Source of the DNA: Ignavibacteria bacterium
GTDB lineage: Bacteria > Bacteroidota > Ignavibacteria > OLB7
Assembly: GCA_020635205.1 (NCBI GenBank)
Contig: JACKAE010000002.1
Coordinates: forward strand, 868,001 to 932,000
Direction: 5' to 3'
DNA length: 64,000 nucleotides
A program made the translations under genes and the position numbers. The notes beneath the pieces were generated by a model. It saw only the letters and a program-made list of their open reading frames with translations. It did not search any database and was not told the DNA's origin. This document shows positions 36,522 through 45,056 of this stretch, piece by piece. The number at the start of each line of letters is the position of its first letter. Positions within the stretch are counted from its first letter, which is position 1.

Positions 36522-37139
36522 ATGAAGCAGAACAAAAGAAGTCGGGAGCACTCTACTCCCTATCTGGAAAGTCTCCGTTCAGTTGAGCTACGTGAGCTGT
36601 GGGCAATTGATGAGAAGATTCTTCAACTGCGCCAGAGAAAGCAACGCATCATGCAGAGGATTCTCTCCTTTGAGTTTGATCCCTCCCTGTTAGAACTTAT
36701 GCACCGACAGTTGGGGAGTGTCGACTTAGTCGATCTGATGGGAGGGAAAAAAGAGGTTCTGATGTTCGTTCCCGGATATGTAGAAAACGATGTTACTCTC
36801 TCCCATATCGCCCAACTTGACGCACTGATGCCCCACCTGAATATTCCTCTCTCAGTTATCGTACTCGCCCCCGATCAGGAGCAGTTGCAGGTTCCAGAGC
36901 TATCACTATACGAGAACATAACAGTGGTTGCCGAGCCGGACTGTAGCTTTTGTTATAACTTGGGTTTGATGGAATTGCATCGCAACGGTGAAGGGATTAC
37001 CGCTGACTATATTCCGGGGCTTCTTCTCTTCACTCTCACTTCCAAATCTCGGTTGACCCTCGTCAACTTCGATTTTGTTCTCCCTGATAAACCGTTGGCT
37101 CTCCTGCTCGCTTTAGCCGAAGTTATCGGGAGAGCGTAG
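36522..37139 (+). CDS. Redoxin-like protein of unknown function with a displaced Cys-x-x-Cys
   Basis: This 205-residue protein has a charged helical N-terminus (WAIDEKILQLRQRKQRIMQR) and then an alpha/beta domain resembling AhpC/TSA-type redoxins: KEVLMFVPGYVENDV, LDALMPHLNIPLSVIVLAPD, ITVVAEPDCSFCYNLGL. The usual peroxidatic cysteine after the first strand is absent (Val-Pro-Gly-Tyr there). A CSFC pair occurs instead where peroxiredoxins have 'DPDxxxYxxLGL'. Whether this is a redox-active thioredoxin fold is uncertain. It lies 22 bases after the EVE gene and 70 before the third LexA-like gene, so the three are probably one operon. Confidence 0.65.
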   Translation: MKQNKRSREHSTPYLESLRSVELRELWAIDEKILQLRQRKQRIMQRILSFEFDPSLLELMHRQLGSVDLVDLMGGKKEVLMFVPGYVENDVTLSHIAQLDALMPHLNIPLSVIVLAPDQEQLQVPELSLYENITVVAEPDCSFCYNLGLMELHRNGEGITADYIPGLLLFTLTSKSRLTLVNFDFVLPDKPLALLLALAEVIGRA

Positions 37140-37209
37140 CGAAAGAAATCTGTCAGGTACTATCGCGGTCTCAGAATTTTCCTCAACGATTCATATTCGA
37201 TAATCAGAC

Positions 37210-37824
37210 ATGTTGCGGATCACTGCACGACAGTATCGGGTACTCGAAGAGATCAATCATTTGCGGGAAGAGCTGGGGCGTTCTCCTTCTGGTGGTGAGT
37301 TGGCCGAACGGCTTGAGTTGAAGAACCGGAGCGGCGTCTACCAAATCCTCCACCGCATGGCTCGCAAGGGGTTGATTCGCATCGACAGAACTGAGTCGAA
37401 CTTCATGCACTTGCATATCCTTCCCTCTGGTCGTCACTACTTGAAGAGCAAAAGTGATTTTTCCGATCACATCCCGGCGCATCGACTGAAGCCGACCGAC
37501 GTACTCTCCGAGTTGTTGCCGAGCATCGATCCGAACGACATGATTGTTCGGGCCACTACTGCCTCAATGAGTGGTGTTGGCATTCACTTGGGCGATTGGC
37601 TCGTTGTCCGTCCTGGTGTCCCCACTCGCAATGGTGCTATCTGTCTTGTCTCTCTCTCAAGTGGCATTGCGCGACTTCGGCAAATCTATTTTGAAGGGGA
37701 CAACATTCGGTTAGCGACATCAAATCCTATCTATCCCGAGGCTGTCCTTCCTGGGGCATCTGTTCGCATTCACGGTCTTCTCATCGCGAAGTTCAACGTG
37801 AGGCGAGTTGGGTATAGTGTGTAG
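37210..37824 (+). CDS. LexA-like protein with substituted cleavage site and lysine (LexA paralog 3)
   Basis: The 204-residue protein has a winged-helix N-terminus (GRSPSGGELAERLEL, GVYQILHRMARKGLI) and an S24-like C-terminal domain (GVGIHLGDWLVVRPGVPTRN). The serine is retained (Ser119 in TTASM), but the lysine position is Arg157 (ARLRQIYFEG) and the scissile bond is Ala90–His91 (HIPAHRL) instead of Ala-Gly. It is predicted not to self-cleave. The shared 'RPGVPxxxGAIC' segment shows it is closest to LexA paralog 1. It ends the probable EVE–redoxin operon. Confidence 0.82.
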   Translation: MLRITARQYRVLEEINHLREELGRSPSGGELAERLELKNRSGVYQILHRMARKGLIRIDRTESNFMHLHILPSGRHYLKSKSDFSDHIPAHRLKPTDVLSELLPSIDPNDMIVRATTASMSGVGIHLGDWLVVRPGVPTRNGAICLVSLSSGIARLRQIYFEGDNIRLATSNPIYPEAVLPGASVRIHGLLIAKFNVRRVGYSV

Positions 37825-37866
37825 AGTGTATAGAGTGCGTAGGGTTTGTAGAGTGTATAGAGTGCG
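37820..37866. repeat. Short direct repeat after LexA paralog 3
   Basis: TGTAGAGTGTATAGAGTGCG occurs twice with a 27-base period (37820–37839 and 37847–37866), the first copy overlapping the end of LexA paralog 3. It separates two convergent genes. Confidence 0.7.
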
Positions 37867-37875
37867 TGTGTTGCT

Positions 37876-38388
37876 TTATAGGATCAGCTCTGTGAAAATC
37901 TCATCGATGAAAGTACCGCGAACTTGAGCGTGACGTTTGGCTCTCCCTACAATGTCGAATCCAAGACTTTGATAGAAGGAGAGTGCCCTGAGATTGTCGG
38001 CTCGAATCATCGCGATAAGCTTGAGGAAACCTTCTTCCCTTGCTTGCCGAAATATCAGACTACTCATCTCCTTGCCGATTCCTTCTCCGAGAAGATCCAT
38101 CACCACAAATGTGCTAATCTCCCCCACATGTCTCAACGCCTTTTCCTCCACACTCACTGGCTCCACTCCCTGAATCCCAACGATTCTTCTATCTCCTTCT
38201 GGCAGGGCGACGTTGTAGATCCCACGTCTGCCGGAACGAAACCTCTGAATGTACTCTACCTGTTCTTCGAGGGAGAACTCTTCCTCCATTATGGTGAGTC
38301 TACCATCGGCAATGATTGGGTTGAGCACTTCGAGAATTGCTGTTGCATCTTCAATCTGCGCTGACCTGATTTGAATCTTCTGTCTCAT
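37876..38388 (-). CDS. GNAT-family acetyltransferase
   Basis: This 170-residue GNAT protein has IQIRSAQIEDATAILEVLNP at the N-terminus and an acetyl-CoA-binding motif A region MDLLGEGIGKEMSSLIFRQA, in which the Q/RxxGxG/A loop is LLGEGIG. The C-terminal ADNLRALSFYQSLGF is the usual motif B. The substrate is unknown; the arrangement resembles YhhY-type or protein N-acetyltransferases. It is followed after 13 bases on the same strand by the serine hydrolase's upstream region, and the two genes may share a transcript. Confidence 0.88.
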   Translation of the reverse strand: MRQKIQIRSAQIEDATAILEVLNPIIADGRLTIMEEEFSLEEQVEYIQRFRSGRRGIYNVALPEGDRRIVGIQGVEPVSVEEKALRHVGEISTFVVMDLLGEGIGKEMSSLIFRQAREEGFLKLIAMIRADNLRALSFYQSLGFDIVGRAKRHAQVRGTFIDEIFTELIL

Positions 38389-38401
38389 GTCGCTTCACTA
38401 C

Positions 38402-39574
38402 TTACTGCACAACGTTGTAGACATACTTCTCAAAATCTCGCATTTCATCAGTTCCCGAACGATATGTCTCCGAGTTCTCCACCATCCGCGCCGCCACAAT
38501 GTGCTTCTCAGGATAGATCACAATGTATTGTCCTAACCAACCCTCCGCTTTATAGCCAATAACTTCCGAACTATACTCACGCCGACTTCGGGCTGGAAAG
38601 TATGGGTAGAATTCTTCTTGGAGAAAGGCTTCCCAATTTTTACCAAAGACTTCTTCGAGCTTGTCGTTCGAGATATTGACTTCGGTATATCGTCCTCGGA
38701 GCAGTTCAAACTTATCGATCAGCTCTTGCGGGATGTCAGCACCTTTCAGTTCTTCAATAAAAGTGTCGTCGACGATGTACTCAGTCCGTTCCGGTATAAT
38801 CCACCAGAGCAAGCCGCAGTTTAGGACGTACGGTTGTGCAGGCTTCAACGATTGATCGAGCCACTCTTCGGAGACAATCCGCTCTCCCTTCCAGACTCCT
38901 TTGTCAAGTACAAGCTGTCCAATCTTCACCAGTTCACTCGACGTGGTGGAGAGACCCCGCACGTTTTTTGCATCGTCGAAGTCCCACTCGAAGTTCGTGA
39001 TGCCGAGTGGAGCGAAGATTTTCTGCTCGATATACTTGTTTGGCTCCACCCCACTTGCGCGGCCAATCAATCCCAACAGGAGAATGGATGCTTTGTTGTT
39101 GTAGTTGAAATAGTCACCCGGAAGGCTTACTAAGTCTGTGCAGAGAGCAACCTGCACTATGTCACGCGCATCTTCCCAATCCGACATCGTCGACTCCTGA
39201 CTCTCAATGCCGGATGTGTGGTTCAGTAGGTGTCGTACGGTGATGTACTTTTTATACCCCTGCTTCCACTCTGGATAAAACGTGTAGACAGGTGTGTCGA
39301 TGCTGTCAATCAACCCATCTTCTATCAGCTTGCCAACGGCGAGTGAAGAAATTGATTTTAGGATTGAGTGGCAGGGGAGAGGAGTGTCTATTTTGGTTTG
39401 AGTGTGGGAGAGAATTTCTTTTCCGTCAACCCAGAGAGCGTAGTTTGCCGAGTGGCTCTCCCCGCAGGCAGTAACGAGACTGTCGAGTGCTGGTTTGTTG
39501 ATTCTTCTCTGGGCTGTGGCGGTGCTCACAGTGCAAAGGGTAATCAGGAGAATGAGTTGTATATCTATCCGCAT
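38402..39574 (-). CDS. Secreted class C beta-lactamase-family serine hydrolase
   Basis: A signal peptide (IQLILLITLCTVSTATAQ) leads a 390-residue serine hydrolase. The nucleophile motif SxxK is Ser70-Ile-Leu-Lys73. Other family blocks follow: HLLNHTSGI, a Tyr/Asn region at GDYFNYNN, and GLLWWIIPE near where the family's lysine-glycine triad would be. It is related to esterases, D-aminopeptidases and beta-lactamases of the Pfam beta-lactamase family. The terminal third (AEGWLGQYIVIYPEKHIVAARM) is the common family end. Hydrolysis of a D-amino-acid, ester or amide is likely; the substrate cannot be inferred. Confidence 0.88.
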   Translation of the reverse strand: MRIDIQLILLITLCTVSTATAQRRINKPALDSLVTACGESHSANYALWVDGKEILSHTQTKIDTPLPCHSILKSISSLAVGKLIEDGLIDSIDTPVYTFYPEWKQGYKKYITVRHLLNHTSGIESQESTMSDWEDARDIVQVALCTDLVSLPGDYFNYNNKASILLLGLIGRASGVEPNKYIEQKIFAPLGITNFEWDFDDAKNVRGLSTTSSELVKIGQLVLDKGVWKGERIVSEEWLDQSLKPAQPYVLNCGLLWWIIPERTEYIVDDTFIEELKGADIPQELIDKFELLRGRYTEVNISNDKLEEVFGKNWEAFLQEEFYPYFPARSRREYSSEVIGYKAEGWLGQYIVIYPEKHIVAARMVENSETYRSGTDEMRDFEKYVYNVVQ

Positions 39575-39703
39575 GCAAACTGATTGTTAGCGTTAACAGT
39601 TGATCTATTTTTCTCGAACTCACGACAGAGGGATTGACCGCAAAGATTGAAGAGCGTTGTGTTCTGTGGAACTTCGGACGTGCAACAAGAATTGTTGTTC
39701 CTC

Positions 39704-42460
39704 TCACTCTTCTTCCTCTCTCGGACTTTTAAGAATTACTTTCAAGCTATCAACCCGGAGCCGTGCCGTGCCGATAGCTTCACGAAGTGCTAACTCACGT
39801 TCTCTTAGCTGGCGAATCTCATCTGGTGTGATGTGGTTGTTAATCTGCCCAAGGTCTTCTAAACGCTCAATCTCTCGTTGCAGTTGTTGCGACATCTGCA
39901 CAATACTGTCGGCGATGATTGCTTCACTTCTCTCCTCCGCAAAGTCGAGGGTGGCATCAATCATTGCTGGAAGGAGGGTTGCTGTGATCCCCGACCTGTC
40001 AAGAAGATCTCGAACGTCACCACCGGCAAGAGGTACTGAAGAGAGTTGTTCTTCATCCGACAATAGCTGTAGTCGATGGTCTACGATGATCCTCATTGGT
40101 TTTGGGGGAAGGAATCGTTCAACGTGAAGTTGTGGTGGAGCCACCGATTCAAGGATGACGAGGGCTTCTATATATATCTTCTCTTCGCCCGATTTCTCCC
40201 AAACTCCGAAACTTGTGTTTCCCTCTTCACCCTTTAGGAATAATTCTATAACGCTCAGCACAAATGGATGGTCTGCTGTCATGAACTCTAAGTCTTCGCG
40301 ACTGAGTCCGCGAGTTCTATCGAACGTAACGCGCATACCACCCGATGGGAAGGGGGGAAACTCGTCAGTCAAGAGCATATCAGGACGGAAGAGGTAAGTG
40401 CGGTTACTCAACTCTTCGACGTAGACGCCGAAGTAGTCGAGGAGGCGGAGGAAGAAGTGTTCGAACGAGCGGTCGGCATCGGCTGAGCGGATGTGGCGTG
40501 CTGTCTCGGCTGCTCGCTCTGGTTTGTTTGAGCTTAACGCAAGCAGGCGATCATATCCTTCGGCCAATCTACCAGCAATCTTTTCTCGCTCTTCAACTGA
40601 GCGTTGAATGAGTGCAGCTAACTTTTCTGGTGAGAATGATTGTAGCACTGCTTCGAGATCATCCCGCAGAGTTCGAGCAATCTCCTCAGCTCCATTCAGA
40701 TTCTCCTCGAAGGCGTTCAGGCCTTCGTCGTACCAAAAGGCCAACACTTCAGAAGAGGTGCCGGGAATATATGGCACGTGAATCTTGACGGTTTCCTTCT
40801 GTCCAATTCTATCGAGTCGACCGATGCGCTGCTCAAGTAGGTCGGGATTTTTCGGAAGGTCGAAGAGAATAAGGTCGTGAGCAAACTGGAAGTTCCGACC
40901 TTCGCTTCCGATCTCCGAGCAGATGAGAATTTGTGCCCCCTCAGGCTCCGCAAAGTGTGCAGCATTCCTGTCGCGCTGAATCAACGTTAACCCTTCGTGG
41001 AAGAGGGCGGAGTTTAATCGCGTTTGAAGCTGCAAGTATTGATAGATCTCCTCAGCTCGTTCTGCCGAGTGACATATCAACAGAACTTTTTCTTCACCAA
41101 GACTCTTCAATTTTTCTACAAGCCACTCTAACTCTCCTTTACCTCGATTCTTCGGATTCTCAACGTTGAGAGGGTAGAGGAAAGCCTTTCGCTCGGGGAA
41201 TCCAGAGAGAGCCAACCGCGTATTTCTGAACATCACACGACCCGGACCGAAGCTGTCGAGAAGGTCTTCAATCAATCGTTCTTTTCCTCCCTCTTTCCCT
41301 GCCATCATTTCTTCGAGGCGGCGGCCAATGCGTTCGGAGTGATTGCGAAAAAGATCCTGCTCACCTGAGGAGAGGGTTCTCCCCTCAATAATGCTGTCGA
41401 TGGCGTGCGCCACGCGCTCGTAGGTGTGGGTCTCTTCGAGGAACGAGTCGAGGTCGACGTAGCGTTCTGGGTCGAGCAGGCGAAGGCGTGCGAAGTGTCC
41501 TTCGAGTCCCAACTGTTGAGGCGTTGCTGTCAACAAGAGGAGACCCGGAACGCGAGCGGCGAGGGCTTCCACGACGTCGTAGTTCTTATCCGATCCTGTC
41601 CGGCTCCAGCCCAAGTGGTGCGCTTCGTCGACGATCATCAGATCCCACTCCCCTTCGAGTGCTTGAAGTGTGCGGCGGGGTGTGTCAGTCAGCAGCTCAA
41701 CCCCACAGAGAACAAGTTGTTGTTCGAGAAAAGGATTGATGTCAGCTTGATTCTCCTCGATAGCACTGCACCTCTCTTCGTCCAGAATAGTGAAGGAGAG
41801 ATTGAAGCGGCGCAACATCTCTACAAACCATTGGTGAACCAACGGCTCGGGGACGATAATCAGGATTCTGTTTGCTCTGCCAGTAAGGTGAAGTCGGTGG
41901 AGTATCAGACCAGCCTCGATTGTTTTGCCGAGACCGACTTCGTCGGCGAGTAAGACGCGGGGAGTGAGTCGCGAGCAGACCTCAACGGCAATCGACAACT
42001 GGTGAGGGATGATGTCGATACGTCCGCCGACATATCCTCGAACAGATGAGCCGAGGATTCTGCTCCACCGGTCGAGTGCCTCAGCCCTTAAGTTGTAGGT
42101 CTTCAGGTTGCTCACCTGACCTGCGAGAAGGCGTTCCTTCGGACTACTGAAGCTAATCGTATCGGAGAGTTCTGCTTCTTCAACAAGACGATCTCCGGAG
42201 TGGTAGGTGAGAAGTCCGCCTTGCTCCTCGACACTCTCCACGACGTACTCTTCACCACTGTGAACCTTAATCCGATCACCCTCCCTGAAGACGACGCGAC
42301 GAAGTGGGGAAGAGGAGAGAGCGTAGAGTCGCTGCTCACCGGAGGCAGGAAAAAGAATTTCTACCCGACCTACCTGAAGGCTCAGGATAATACCGAGACC
42401 AAGTTCCGGCTCGCTGTCGCTGACCCATCGCTGTCCTGTAACCGGTGTAGGATTCTGCAT
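39704..42460 (-). CDS. rapA: RapA-like SNF2-family ATPase recycling RNA polymerase
   Basis: This 918-residue protein has an N-terminal RapA-type beta region (QRWVSDSEPELGLG). The SNF2 ATPase core contains LLADEVGLGKTIEAGLIL (Walker A region about 173–180), DEAHHLGW, LLLTATPQQLG and the C-terminal helicase motif region (ICSEIGSEGRNFQFA, QRIGRLDRIGQ). The last ~300 residues resemble the RapA C-terminal domain. The length is close to the 968 residues of E. coli RapA. It binds RNA polymerase and promotes its release after transcription. A 16-bp perfect hairpin lies 29 bases upstream of its start. Confidence 0.93.
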   Translation of the reverse strand: MQNPTPVTGQRWVSDSEPELGLGIILSLQVGRVEILFPASGEQRLYALSSSPLRRVVFREGDRIKVHSGEEYVVESVEEQGGLLTYHSGDRLVEEAELSDTISFSSPKERLLAGQVSNLKTYNLRAEALDRWSRILGSSVRGYVGGRIDIIPHQLSIAVEVCSRLTPRVLLADEVGLGKTIEAGLILHRLHLTGRANRILIIVPEPLVHQWFVEMLRRFNLSFTILDEERCSAIEENQADINPFLEQQLVLCGVELLTDTPRRTLQALEGEWDLMIVDEAHHLGWSRTGSDKNYDVVEALAARVPGLLLLTATPQQLGLEGHFARLRLLDPERYVDLDSFLEETHTYERVAHAIDSIIEGRTLSSGEQDLFRNHSERIGRRLEEMMAGKEGGKERLIEDLLDSFGPGRVMFRNTRLALSGFPERKAFLYPLNVENPKNRGKGELEWLVEKLKSLGEEKVLLICHSAERAEEIYQYLQLQTRLNSALFHEGLTLIQRDRNAAHFAEPEGAQILICSEIGSEGRNFQFAHDLILFDLPKNPDLLEQRIGRLDRIGQKETVKIHVPYIPGTSSEVLAFWYDEGLNAFEENLNGAEEIARTLRDDLEAVLQSFSPEKLAALIQRSVEEREKIAGRLAEGYDRLLALSSNKPERAAETARHIRSADADRSFEHFFLRLLDYFGVYVEELSNRTYLFRPDMLLTDEFPPFPSGGMRVTFDRTRGLSREDLEFMTADHPFVLSVIELFLKGEEGNTSFGVWEKSGEEKIYIEALVILESVAPPQLHVERFLPPKPMRIIVDHRLQLLSDEEQLSSVPLAGGDVRDLLDRSGITATLLPAMIDATLDFAEERSEAIIADSIVQMSQQLQREIERLEDLGQINNHITPDEIRQLRERELALREAIGTARLRVDSLKVILKSPREEEE

Positions 42461-43030
42461 AAACGTCTCTATCTATCGCCGTTGTTTCGCACCAGACCTT
42501 GCTTTGATAAGCAAGGTCTGGTGCTGAAGTTGGCCTAAATTATTGGTTCAATTTACTCTGGTGAGAATGAACCGAAAAAAGTGAGATAAAGCAAGGGATC
42601 CGATATTCTGTACAACTTTCAATGATTTTGGAGGCAGCAATCTTTCACCATTCTCTTGACTTCGCAGAATTTGAAAGGAATGTGGGTGGGTGATTTTCGA
42701 GCGGTGCAGAATTGACTGTTAGTGCTCCCGATGTATTTTGCATCCTCTTCTCAGACACAAAGAAATTTCCGACAGCAACTTCAAAGTGTACTGAGAAAGT
42801 TGTAGAGTTAGGGCAACTTCTGGTAGAGGTAGAGAAGCCGTTTTGGGAGTTCTTCAATCCAGCCAGGTATATCGAGGATTCGGTAGTGATGTATATCGAA
42901 GAGTAGGGGGAGCCTCGACAATCTCTATATTCACTCTTGTTATGCAGGAACAAGAGTGTGGTGGGTAGGCGCGGGTCTTCAGCCTGCACTGGAACAGGAC
43001 TACCGAGCGTTGAGATTAACGGAACAGGCT
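42461..43030. other. Intergenic region between divergent rapA and methyltransferase
   Basis: This 570-base gap contains the rapA leader hairpin (42489–42524). A 64-codon open frame at 42712–42906 and a 114-codon frame on the other strand overlap each other, but neither has a convincing start context or recognisable sequence, so I do not call them genes. Confidence 0.5.
42489..42524 (-). promoter_or_regulatory. Perfect 16-bp hairpin in the rapA 5' leader
   Basis: GCACCAGACCTTGCTT and AAGCAAGGTCTGGTGC pair exactly around a four-base TGAT loop. The structure ends 29 bases upstream of the rapA start codon on the minus strand. No T-run follows on that strand, so it is not a typical terminator. 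It may stabilise the leader, mark an operator, or be a terminator-like attenuation element for readthrough. Confidence 0.6.
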
Positions 43031-43834
43031 ATGACTGAGACTTCTTACATTATCAAAGGTGGAGATTCTGGAGCAGATAGATTGCGGATACTTGGCGAGG
43101 CGACCTGGCCTAGTACCGAGCGGTTGCTCAACAAGCTCCACATCTCCAGTGGGATGCACTCTCTGGACTTCGGATGTGGTGGTGGAGATGTTTCGGTGAA
43201 GCTGGCACAGCTTGTTGGACCATCTGGATCGGTTACCGGCATCGATATGGATTCGACTGTTCTGGAGCGTGCGCGCGGACTTGCTCTTGAGAATAATGTC
43301 AGCGTTGAGTTTCTCGAGAAGCATTGCGAGGAATTTGATGAGCAGAATCGGTACGATGTTGCATACGCTCGCTTCATTCTCTCACACCTTACCGATCCTC
43401 ACGACGCTCTCCGTCGCATGAAGGAGTCGGTGAAGCCGGGGGGCTGGGTGGTTGCTGAGGATATTGACATTGCATCCCACCTCTACTATCCAGACAACGA
43501 GGCCGTTGCACGCTACGTAAATATCTACGAAGAATCTGCCCGCTATCGTGGTGCAGATCCGAACATCGGCCCGAAGCTCGTCTCAATTTTTGTAGAGGGG
43601 GGGATTCGCGACCCAGAGGTGAACGTCGTTATGCCAACCTTCAGAGCCGGGCCGGGGAAGAGCATTGCCCGCATTACCTTGCGGAACATTGCCGACACTG
43701 CAATCGAAGCCGGAATAACTACGCGTGAGGAAGTGGATGATCTACTTGAGGAGCTTTCCAGGTTTGAGGCCGACCCCACTTCGATTATTAGTACCGCCCA
43801 AATTATCCAGGTGTGGGGACGGAGACCAACCTAA
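43031..43834 (+). CDS. Class I SAM-dependent methyltransferase
   Basis: The 267-residue protein has the SAM-binding motif LDFGCGGGDVSVKLAQ, motif II GIDMDSTVLERARG with an acidic end, VEFLEKHCEEFD and post-motif LSHLTDPHDALRRM. Its C-terminal half (PDNEAVARYVNIYEESARYRG, PTFRAGPGKSIARITL) places it among UbiE/type-11 methyltransferases of unknown specificity. The ATG at 43031 is preferred; the longer frame from 42956 starts with low-complexity sequence. No natural-product or quinone gene is nearby, so the substrate is open. Confidence 0.9.
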   Translation: MTETSYIIKGGDSGADRLRILGEATWPSTERLLNKLHISSGMHSLDFGCGGGDVSVKLAQLVGPSGSVTGIDMDSTVLERARGLALENNVSVEFLEKHCEEFDEQNRYDVAYARFILSHLTDPHDALRRMKESVKPGGWVVAEDIDIASHLYYPDNEAVARYVNIYEESARYRGADPNIGPKLVSIFVEGGIRDPEVNVVMPTFRAGPGKSIARITLRNIADTAIEAGITTREEVDDLLEELSRFEADPTSIISTAQIIQVWGRRPT

Positions 43835-45056
43835 AGTGGGGAAGTCAGTGAAGACGATAAAGTCTAATGAGACAGATAAGATCTCTGCACTGGCGTCTAC
43901 TGCCGGGCAATAAGTTTGCGAGAGAATGCGATATCGCGTTTCGGAGTCGTTCAGGAATCTGTGTGAATCGTCTTCTCACCAATCCCTTTCAAACGATCAT
44001 CAAACTGCTCCCGAAGGGAGCACTCGTCTTTGGCCGTGGAGAAAGCCGCAGGCTGCACTCCACGGAGTTTGTCCACTATCTGATGCTTCCGCCCTGAAAG
44101 GGCGGCTGAGTTGGATATCTTGACATTGCCTCTCTTTCATTCTGCCCCAACGGGGCGAGGAGAACCGCGAATGCTTTTTTCCGGGGATTGTCATCCCCGG
44201 CTATCCGCCGCGGCGGATCGTAGCCCCTACGGGGCAGTTTGTTGCTTGCACTTGCCAAATGATGATCGAACTACTCCCGAAGGGAGCACTCGCTTTTGGC
44301 CGTGGAGAAAGCCGCAGGCTGCACTCCACGGAGTCTATTTGCTATCCGATGTTTCCGCCCTGAAAGGGCGGCTGAGTTGGATATCTTGACACTGCCTCTC
44401 TTCCATTCTGCCCCTTCGGGGCGAGGAGAACTACGAATGCTTTTTTCCGGGGATTGTCATCCCCGGCTATCCGCCGCGGCGGATCGGTAGCCCCTTCGGG
44501 GCAGTTTGTTACCTGCACTTGCCAAACGATCGTCGAACTACTCCGGAAGGGAGCACTCGTCTTTGGCCGTGGAGAAAGCCGCAGGCTGCACTCCACGGAG
44601 TTTATTCACTATCTGATGCTTCCGCCCTGAAAGGGCGGCTGAGTTGGATATCTTGACATTGCCTCTCTTCCATTCTGCCCCAACGGGGCGAGGAGAACCG
44701 CGAATGCTTTTTTCCGGGGATTGTCATCCCCGGCTACGAATCGGTAGCCCCTACGGGGCAGTTTGTTGCTTGCACTTGCCAAATGATGATCGAACTACTC
44801 CCGAAGGGAGCACTCGTCTTTGGCCGTGGAGAAAGCCGCAGGCTGCACTCCACGGAGTCTATCGGCTACAAATCGGTAGCCCCTTCGGGGCAGTTTGTTG
44901 CTTGCACTTGTTTTGTAGAGTTGTCATTATCTGATATAACAACTCCGATACTGAACAGGAGAGATATAACCACGTGACTTTCCATTTCTCTCAACTTACT
45001 TCAGAGCAGTATCTTTGCCCGGTAACCGGAGTATCAGCAACACAACCTTTGGCCAG
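43835..45056. other. Large intergenic region holding the hairpin-rich tandem array
   Basis: Apart from the array (44006–44905) this 1222-base gap has no gene with coding character. Open frames inside the array repeat the same translation because the array repeats, and they are not supported as proteins. The last 120 bases presumably hold the promoter of the adenosine deaminase gene. Confidence 0.6.
44006..44905 (+). repeat. Hairpin-dense tandem array, about 3.4 units of roughly 260 bases
   Basis: The landmark CTCCCGAAGGGAGCACTCG begins at about 44009, 44270, 44538 (as CTCCGGAAGGGAG) and 44794, giving spacings near 261, 268 and 256. Each unit carries a series of short perfect hairpins: CTCCCGAAGGGAG, CTCCACGGAG-type, CCGCCCTGAAAGGGCGG, GCCCCAACGGGGC or GCCCCTTCGGGGC, CCGGGGATTGTCATCCCCGG and, in the first two units, CCGCCGCGG. 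The third unit has lost the CCGCCGCGG piece and the fourth stops after one more GCCCCTTCGGGGC. Loop bases vary while stems are kept. Confidence 0.9.

Noticed and set aside
42712..42906. A 64-codon open frame between rapA and the methyltransferase
   Set aside because: A 114-codon opposing frame overlaps it, the codon pattern is not coding-like, and no family is recognised.
43994..44977. Several 60–96-codon open frames in the 44-kb array, all beginning with similar MDILTLPLFHSAP-type translations
   Set aside because: They are repeated because the DNA repeats; they follow hairpin stems, have no start context and overlap frames on the opposite strand.
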